Assembly (NCBI GenBank): GCA_946999425.1
Contig: CAMQDG010000052.1
Coordinates: forward strand, 1-9,622
Direction: 5' to 3'
Source of the DNA: an uncultured Peptoniphilus sp.
GTDB lineage: Bacteria; Bacillota; Clostridia; Tissierellales; Peptoniphilaceae
Length of the DNA: 9,622 nucleotides
Shown here: piece by piece, positions 5,942 through 9,622 of the stretch
Layout: every line of letters starts with the position of its first letter
Numbering within the stretch: position 1 is the first letter of the stretch
The notes under the pieces: model-generated
Seen by the model: only the letters and a program-made list of their open reading frames with translations
The model's database searches: none
Told to the model about the DNA's origin: nothing
Translations under genes and position numbers: made by a program

Positions 5942-7033
5942 TTATATCTTGTTCTTAAAAAATTTTTCAATTCCCCTTAGTAAATTTCTGTTGTCCTCTG
6001 TTTTTAAAAGGCAAAATCTGAAAAAACTTTCATCTAAATTTTTAAAGGAGGCGCAATCTCTTATTACCATTTTTTCTTTTAAAAGATATTCCCTTAAATC
6101 TTTTGCACTTTTACCATTTAAGATTTTTACCAAGATAAAATTGCCCTGAGATTCATAAACTTTAAGGTCTTTTATTTCTTTTAAATGGAAAATCATATAT
6201 TTTCTTTCCTTGCTTATGTGCTTATAAACCCTTTCTTCATAATCCCTATCTAAAAACATGACTTTTCCCATTATTTCAGCAGCTATATTTACTCCCCAAA
6301 GGATAAGTTTTTTTGAAAAACTTTCTAAAACTTCTTCATTTCCGCTAATACCATAGCCAAGCCTTATTCCTGGACTTGCAAAAAATTTGCTGGTGGAACG
6401 GACTGCCAAAAAATTTTTATACTTTTTAATAAATTCAAGGGAAGTATATCTTTTTATGTCTGTAAATTCCACATAGGTTTCGTCTATTAAAAAGTTGCAA
6501 CTTTCATTTTTTAATAGGTCTTCTATTTCTTCTTTTGTAAAAATGGAACCTGTGGGATTGTTGGGATTTGCAAAGGCGAATAATTCTATTTTTTCATCTT
6601 TTATTATCTTTATAATCTCTTTAAGGTCAGCCTTAAAATCTCTTTCTTCTTTTAAATTATAATAAAATATTTGGGCATTTATTTTTTTAAGTTCATTTTC
6701 ATATTCACTATAACAAGGGGACAATAAAAGGGCTTTTTTAGGATTTATAAGCCTTATATAGTTGCAAATAAGCTCTGTTGTTCCTGAACCTAAGATGATA
6801 TTTTCTCCATCTACCTTTGTATAAGTTGATATGGAATTTTTAAGGTCAAGATATTCCGGATCTGGATAAGTTGTAAATAAATTTAAATTTTCCTTTAAAT
6901 AATTTATAGCTTTTTCTGAATTTCCAAGGGGATTTATATTGGAAGAAAAATCCCTAATATCCTTTACATCAAAGCCGTATTTTCTTGCAAGTTCAAAGAG
7001 ATTCGCTCCATGACTGTCTTTTTTTATTTTCAT
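5942..7033 (-). CDS. CobD/HisC-like PLP-dependent aminotransferase family protein
   Basis: This is a 363-residue fold-type I PLP enzyme. Visible features are the N-terminal SHGANL and DFSSNINPLG (28-37), GSGTTELI (82-89), ANPNNPTG (155-162, Asn158), IDETYVEF (Asp184, Tyr187), the PLP-binding Lys216 in STSKFFASPG, and Arg224 in GIRLGYG. The HGAN...FSSNINPLG opening is typical of threonine-phosphate decarboxylase (CobD), which makes aminopropanol phosphate for cobalamin. HisC-type transaminases share the same fold. No cobalamin or histidine genes lie in the window, so the substrate is unresolved. The ATG has an AAAGGGAAAG site. It diverges from the threonine-aldolase gene. Confidence 0.88.
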   Translation of the reverse strand: MKIKKDSHGANLFELARKYGFDVKDIRDFSSNINPLGNSEKAINYLKENLNLFTTYPDPEYLDLKNSISTYTKVDGENIILGSGTTELICNYIRLINPKKALLLSPCYSEYENELKKINAQIFYYNLKEERDFKADLKEIIKIIKDEKIELFAFANPNNPTGSIFTKEEIEDLLKNESCNFLIDETYVEFTDIKRYTSLEFIKKYKNFLAVRSTSKFFASPGIRLGYGISGNEEVLESFSKKLILWGVNIAAEIMGKVMFLDRDYEERVYKHISKERKYMIFHLKEIKDLKVYESQGNFILVKILNGKSAKDLREYLLKEKMVIRDCASFKNLDESFFRFCLLKTEDNRNLLRGIEKFFKNKI

Positions 7034-7055
7034 AGTATCTTTCCCTTTCTTATTC

Positions 7056-7061
7056 TATAAT
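7056..7061 (+). promoter_or_regulatory. Candidate -10 box for the threonine-aldolase gene
   Basis: A perfect TATAAT lies in the correct orientation 43 bases before the start codon at 7105, but no convincing -35 precedes it. An alternative TATATA lies at 7067-7072. Both overlap the divergent aminotransferase promoter, so this assignment is tentative. Confidence 0.4.
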
Positions 7062-7087
7062 GTAATTATATAAGTGATTTTGTTTTA

Positions 7088-7093
7088 AAACAA
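7088..7093 (-). promoter_or_regulatory. Promoter of the aminotransferase gene, -35 box (pairs with -10 at 7065-7070)
   Basis: The minus strand reads TTGTTT, then exactly 17 bases, then a perfect TATAAT. The -10 is 31 bases upstream of the start codon, leaving room for a short leader with the AAAGGGAAAG site. Confidence 0.68.
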
Positions 7094-7104
7094 CGGAGGT
7101 AGTT

Positions 7105-8124
7105 ATGAAAAATTTTTTAAACGACTATAACGATAGGGGCCACGAAAAAATTTATGACTTCTTAAATAAACTTCCTGAAAGGGGTTTAAAGGGTTACTCT
7201 CTTGATGAATACTCTGTTTCCGTAAGGGAAAAACTTAAAAAAGAAATAGGACGAGATGATATTGATGTGGAATTTGTAGCAGGAGGGACTGTGGCAAATA
7301 TTGTATGTGCAACCCACACTTTAAGAAATTATGAAGCTATTGTTTCAGCAAAGACCGGACATATTGCCATCCATGAAAGTGGAGCTCTTGAAGCAACAGG
7401 TCATAAAATTATTACCTTAGAAAGTGAAGACGGAAAATTAAGTCCCGAACTTCTTTTAGACAATCTTTCTCTTTTCGGTGCTGAAAATGATGTTATACCA
7501 AAGATGCTTTATATTTCAGAAACTGCCGAAACAGGAGCTGTATATACAAAAGAAGAGTTAAAGGATCTTTATGAAGTTTGCCTTCAATATGGACTTTATA
7601 TGTTTATTGATGGAGCAAGACTTTCAGTTGCTCTTGCAGCAACAGGTATGACTTTAAAGGATATTTCAGAGGTTTGCGACATTTTTACAATCGGTGGAAC
7701 TAAAAACGGGGCCCTTTTCGGAGAAGCTCTTGTTATTGTAGATGAAGACCTAAAGGAAAGATTTAGAAATCACATGAAACAAAAGGGTGCAATTATGGCA
7801 AAGGGCTTTATTCTTGCGGCACAATTTGACGGACTTTTTGACCAAGGTCTTTATTATGAAATTGGAAAAATTGCCTATGAAAAGGCTATGATCCTAAAGA
7901 AAAAACTTGATTCTTTAAATATTTCCTATTCCTTTAAGCCTGAATCAAACCAAATTTTTGTTAAACTTTCAAAAGATCAAATTGAAGAACTTAGAAATAG
8001 ACAAGTTTTATTTGATGTGGAAAATTTAGGAACAGATACCTTTAATGTAAGATTTTGCACTTGTTACAGGACAAGGGATGAAGAAATCGACGGCTTAATA
8101 GAAGATTTAAAAGAAATTTTATAA
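7105..8124 (+). CDS. Low-specificity L-threonine aldolase family / beta-eliminating lyase
   Basis: This is a 339-residue PLP enzyme of the threonine aldolase family, which cleaves L-threonine or allo-threonine to glycine and acetaldehyde. Visible features are FVAGGTVANIV (57-67), GHIAIHESGA with the ring-stacking His86, ETAETGAVYT, FIDGARLSVAL (Asp169, Arg172) and the PLP-binding Lys200 in IGGTKNGALFGEA. Length is normal for the family. The ATG follows a strong GGAGGT at 7095-7100. The gene stands alone between a divergent CobD/HisC-like gene and a convergent PfoR-like gene and has its own terminator. Related beta-eliminating lyases act on other amino acids, so the exact substrate is inferred. 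Confidence 0.9.
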   Translation: MKNFLNDYNDRGHEKIYDFLNKLPERGLKGYSLDEYSVSVREKLKKEIGRDDIDVEFVAGGTVANIVCATHTLRNYEAIVSAKTGHIAIHESGALEATGHKIITLESEDGKLSPELLLDNLSLFGAENDVIPKMLYISETAETGAVYTKEELKDLYEVCLQYGLYMFIDGARLSVALAATGMTLKDISEVCDIFTIGGTKNGALFGEALVIVDEDLKERFRNHMKQKGAIMAKGFILAAQFDGLFDQGLYYEIGKIAYEKAMILKKKLDSLNISYSFKPESNQIFVKLSKDQIEELRNRQVLFDVENLGTDTFNVRFCTCYRTRDEEIDGLIEDLKEIL

Positions 8125-8133
8125 AATAAAAAA

Positions 8134-8184
8134 ACAGTTTATGGCTTTCGTTTTTCACGAAAAAACCATAAGCTGTCTTTTTTT
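8134..8184. terminator. Bidirectional intrinsic terminator between the aldolase and PfoR-like genes
   Basis: The outer stem pairs 8134-8144 with 8166-8176 (11 bp, one G-T). An inner six-base stem, TTTCGT with ACGAAA, extends it above a small internal loop. Seven Ts follow at 8178-8184. On the opposite strand an A-rich left flank becomes a T-run, so it can serve both converging genes. Confidence 0.9.
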
Positions 8185-8186
8185 GT

Positions 8187-9203
8187 TTAAAAATTAAGTT
8201 TCATGTCCCCATCTTTTATCCAATTTGCCTTTTTTAAAACCATATAAATTATATAACTTACTAGGGCAGGCAAAATAATATGAAGAAGTATTATAAGTCC
8301 CAACAACTTTGGAAAAGGAACATTTTCCATGGCGGTAAAAGTTGCAATTTGTCCTACTAAACCACTGGTACCCATGCCACTTCCAAGAGGAGTATTCTCC
8401 ATTTTAAAAACTATTGTGGCAAGAGGTCCAAGTATTGCCGAAGCAAGAGTAGGCGGTATTAAAACCTTTGGATTCCTTATAATATTGGGCATTTGAAGCA
8501 TGCTCGTTCCAAGACCTTGAGCAACAAGACCTTGAAGTCCGTTGTCCTTAAAAGATGTTACGGCAAATCCTATCATCTGACAAGAACACCCTATAGTTGC
8601 AGCTCCACCAGCAAGACCGGAAAGAGAAAGCATCATACATAGGGCTGCACTGGATATGGGAAGGGTTAAAACAATTCCCACAATAACGGAAACAATTATA
8701 CCCATTAAAAATGGTTTTTGATTTGTTGCAATCATTATTATGCTTCCTATACCAGTCATAAATTTTTGAATATAGGGTCCTATGAAGGTAGCTATAGTTA
8801 CTCCCACAAGAACTGTTACAACAGGAGTTATTACTATATCTATTTTTGTTTCCTTGCTTACAATTTTTGCAATCTCTACAGCAATTAAACTTGCTATATA
8901 AACTCCCATAGGTCCGCCCAATTCATTTCCACATATTCCTACAAGGGTTATGGAAAATAAAATTAAATTAGGTGCTTGAAGGGCATAGGCTATGGAAACT
9001 GCTATTGCAGGACCCGTCGCTTTTTGAGCTAAGGGCCAAATTGTCTTGCTTAAAAATTCTATACCCAAGCTTTGTCCCAAAGTATTAAGTATAGTTCCTA
9101 CCAAAAGACTTGCAAAAAGTCCATATGCCATTGCTCCCAAGGCATCTACAAAATACACTTTCGGAGATAGGGAAATGCCCTTTCTCCTTAGAAAAGATTT
9201 CAT
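8187..9203 (-). CDS. PfoR-like membrane protein, PTS EIIC-type (PTS_EIIC_2)
   Basis: This is a 338-residue polytopic membrane protein with about eight to ten hydrophobic segments. It resembles the PfoR / PTS_EIIC_2 family, first described as a putative regulator of perfringolysin production in Clostridium perfringens. Recognisable parts are KVYFVDALGAMAYGLFASLL near the N-terminus, GNELGGPMGVYIASL, SSAALCMMLSLSGLAGGAA and the late glycine-rich GSGMGTSGLVGQ. It has no EIIA or EIIB domain and no PTS partner nearby, so transport by phosphorylation is doubtful. I chose the ATG at 9203 because AAGGAGGAC sits at ideal spacing before it. A GTG at 9242 would add 13 charged residues, would translate through this ribosome binding site and would lie against the -10 box. 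Function is unproven. Confidence 0.86.
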   Translation of the reverse strand: MKSFLRRKGISLSPKVYFVDALGAMAYGLFASLLVGTILNTLGQSLGIEFLSKTIWPLAQKATGPAIAVSIAYALQAPNLILFSITLVGICGNELGGPMGVYIASLIAVEIAKIVSKETKIDIVITPVVTVLVGVTIATFIGPYIQKFMTGIGSIIMIATNQKPFLMGIIVSVIVGIVLTLPISSAALCMMLSLSGLAGGAATIGCSCQMIGFAVTSFKDNGLQGLVAQGLGTSMLQMPNIIRNPKVLIPPTLASAILGPLATIVFKMENTPLGSGMGTSGLVGQIATFTAMENVPFPKLLGLIILLHIILPALVSYIIYMVLKKANWIKDGDMKLNF

Positions 9204-9233
9204 CTTGTCCTCCTTTTTTTTACGCTGTTTATT

Positions 9234-9239
9234 ATTATA
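9234..9239 (-). promoter_or_regulatory. -10 box of the PfoR-like gene
   Basis: A perfect TATAAT on the minus strand lies 30 bases before the ATG at 9203, leaving a short leader with the AAGGAGG site. The -35 region is only weakly matched (TTTAAT at 16-base spacing), so strength or activator dependence is unclear. The structured element further upstream is not part of this transcript if this is the only promoter. Confidence 0.55.
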
Positions 9240-9266
9240 CACCCATTTTTCTCGAATTAAATAAAA

Positions 9267-9356
9267 TTAAATATCAATTGAATAAAAAATTTTGAGTTTT
9301 TCTCCAACAAAAATCTGCGAAGAAATGTAGGGTAAATTTATGCGAACAGATTTCAC
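9267..9356 (-). CDS. Possible short ORF or truncated gene start
   Basis: GGAGG on the minus strand (9366-9370) stands nine bases before a GTG that opens a 29-residue frame beginning MKSVRINLPYISS and ending in TAA. The spacing is good, and the sequence up to GEKL looks like ordinary protein, then becomes AT-rich. It could be the stub of a truncated gene or a chance frame inside the structured element, since an inverted repeat (9311-9317 with 9347-9353) lies within it. I recognise no family. Confidence 0.22.
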   Translation of the reverse strand: MKSVRINLPYISSQIFVGEKLKIFYSIDI

Positions 9357-9358
9357 AA

Positions 9359-9370
9359 GATTAAACCTCC
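9359..9370 (+). repeat. 12-base direct repeat, copy 1
   Basis: GATTAAACCTCC occurs here and again exactly 190 bases downstream at 9549-9560. Each copy sits immediately before one of the two folded modules. ACCTCC resembles the anti-Shine-Dalgarno of 16S rRNA; on the other strand it reads as a GGAGGT ribosome binding site. Confidence 0.7.
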
Positions 9371-9548
9371 GCAACCGAATGCAGGGACCAATTTGAAGCC
9401 CTAACCCGATTTTTGAAAAAAATCGTGGTAGGTCTCATGCAACTATTTGCCCAAATCTTTGATTTGGTTGCAAATATCTGCTATTGGTCCGGTCGCCGTA
9501 AGGCGAATTATTCGGAAACAAAATAAAAAACGAAAAAGAATAAATACG

Positions 9549-9560
9549 GATTAAACCTCC
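9549..9560 (+). repeat. 12-base direct repeat, copy 2
   Basis: This is the second exact copy of GATTAAACCTCC. It precedes the GTAA-capped stem at 9562-9603, and its CCTC could also pair with GAGG at 9615-9618 to close that module. The repeat has no target-site or transposase context visible here. Confidence 0.7.
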
Positions 9561-9622
9561 ATAAAGGCAATAGGAAAGAAAAGCGTAAGCTTTTCCACCT
9601 TTAAAAAGCGTTTCGAGGGGTA

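Larger units (their letters stand above)
9309..9622 (+). ncRNA. Unidentified structured element, probable ncRNA or leader, open at the window edge
   Basis: This stretch has no convincing gene, is richer in G+C than its AT-rich surroundings and folds into nested helices. A 7-bp repeat pairs 9311-9317 with 9347-9353. A closing helix CCGAAT/ATTCGG (9375-9380, 9510-9515) encloses two parts. The first is an 8-bp helix GGACCAAT/ATTGGTCC (9385-9392, 9483-9490). The second is TCGCC-GTAA-GGCGA (9493-9506). Inside the 8-bp helix are two long hairpins, 9400-9432 and 9439-9481. A second module (9562-9603) has TAAAGG/CCTTTA around a stem capped by GTAA. Both GTAA loops are GNRA tetraloops only when read on the plus strand, which favours that strand. 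I see no match to tmRNA, RNase P, 6S, SRP, T-box or common riboswitch signatures. No clear plus-strand promoter or terminator is visible. Confidence 0.55.

Noticed and set aside
9204..9242. Upstream GTG start for the PfoR-like gene
   Set aside because: It would translate through the AAGGAGG ribosome binding site and lies against the -10 box. The ATG at 9203 has ideal spacing and gives the family N-terminus.
9046..9295. Plus-strand frames of 61-72 codons over the start of the PfoR-like gene
   Set aside because: They are antisense to a well-supported gene and its promoter, with no ribosome binding site and no recognisable protein.
9359..9560. CRISPR array or insertion-sequence ends
   Set aside because: There are only two copies of a 12-base repeat, 190 bases apart. 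No further repeats, terminal inverted repeats or transposase are visible.
9309..9622. Known RNA classes: T-box leader, tmRNA, RNase P RNA, group I or II intron, common riboswitches
   Set aside because: I looked for the T-box GG-ACC-GCG motif, the tRNA-like end of tmRNA, the GAGGAAAGTCC core of RNase P, intron core or domain V sequences, and riboswitch cores. None is convincingly present on either strand. A covariance-model search could still overturn this.

Overview
The window looks like a piece of chromosome from a low-GC anaerobic Firmicute. Genes are AT-rich, with strong GGAGG-type ribosome binding sites and intrinsic terminators with U-tracts. The gene content (selenophosphate pathway, PfoR-like membrane protein, PLP enzymes) would fit the Tissierellia or Peptoniphilaceae, or related Clostridia. 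That placement is inference; no taxonomic marker gene is visible.

Layout. (1) 1-213 holds no gene but contains two near-consensus promoters in tandem, both firing leftward out of the window, probably into a stable-RNA or other highly expressed operon. (2) 214-4823 is one tightly packed minus-strand operon: selD, yedF, a DUF3343 Se/S-carrier-like gene, a cysteine desulfurase-family gene, an EamA-type membrane transporter and an FMN nitroreductase. The first four overlap by 1 to 4 bases. (3) Divergent from selD, at 4890-5909, is mnmH (selU), the tRNA 2-selenouridine synthase, ending in a bidirectional terminator. (4) A CobD/HisC-like aminotransferase (minus) and a threonine-aldolase-like enzyme (plus) diverge from a 71-bp spacer. 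(5) A PfoR-like membrane protein of the PTS EIIC-like family (minus) converges on the aldolase across a second bidirectional terminator. (6) 9243-9622 has no convincing gene, but it is richer in G+C than the surrounding DNA and full of nested inverted repeats. I read it as an unidentified structured RNA or leader, probably on the plus strand and possibly continuing past the window edge.

How the genes work together. SelD makes selenophosphate. MnmH uses it to replace the sulfur of 2-thiouridine in tRNA anticodons. The desulfurase, the DUF3343 protein and YedF are families known to travel with selD and are likely to mobilise or carry Se/S. No selA, selB or tRNA-Sec gene lies in the window, so the local evidence supports selenouridine-tRNA use of selenium rather than selenocysteine. 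The transporter and nitroreductase at the operon tail have no established selenium role.

The parts most worth a second look are the structured element at the right end, the tandem promoter pair at the left end, and the run of CGxC-containing proteins in the selenium operon.
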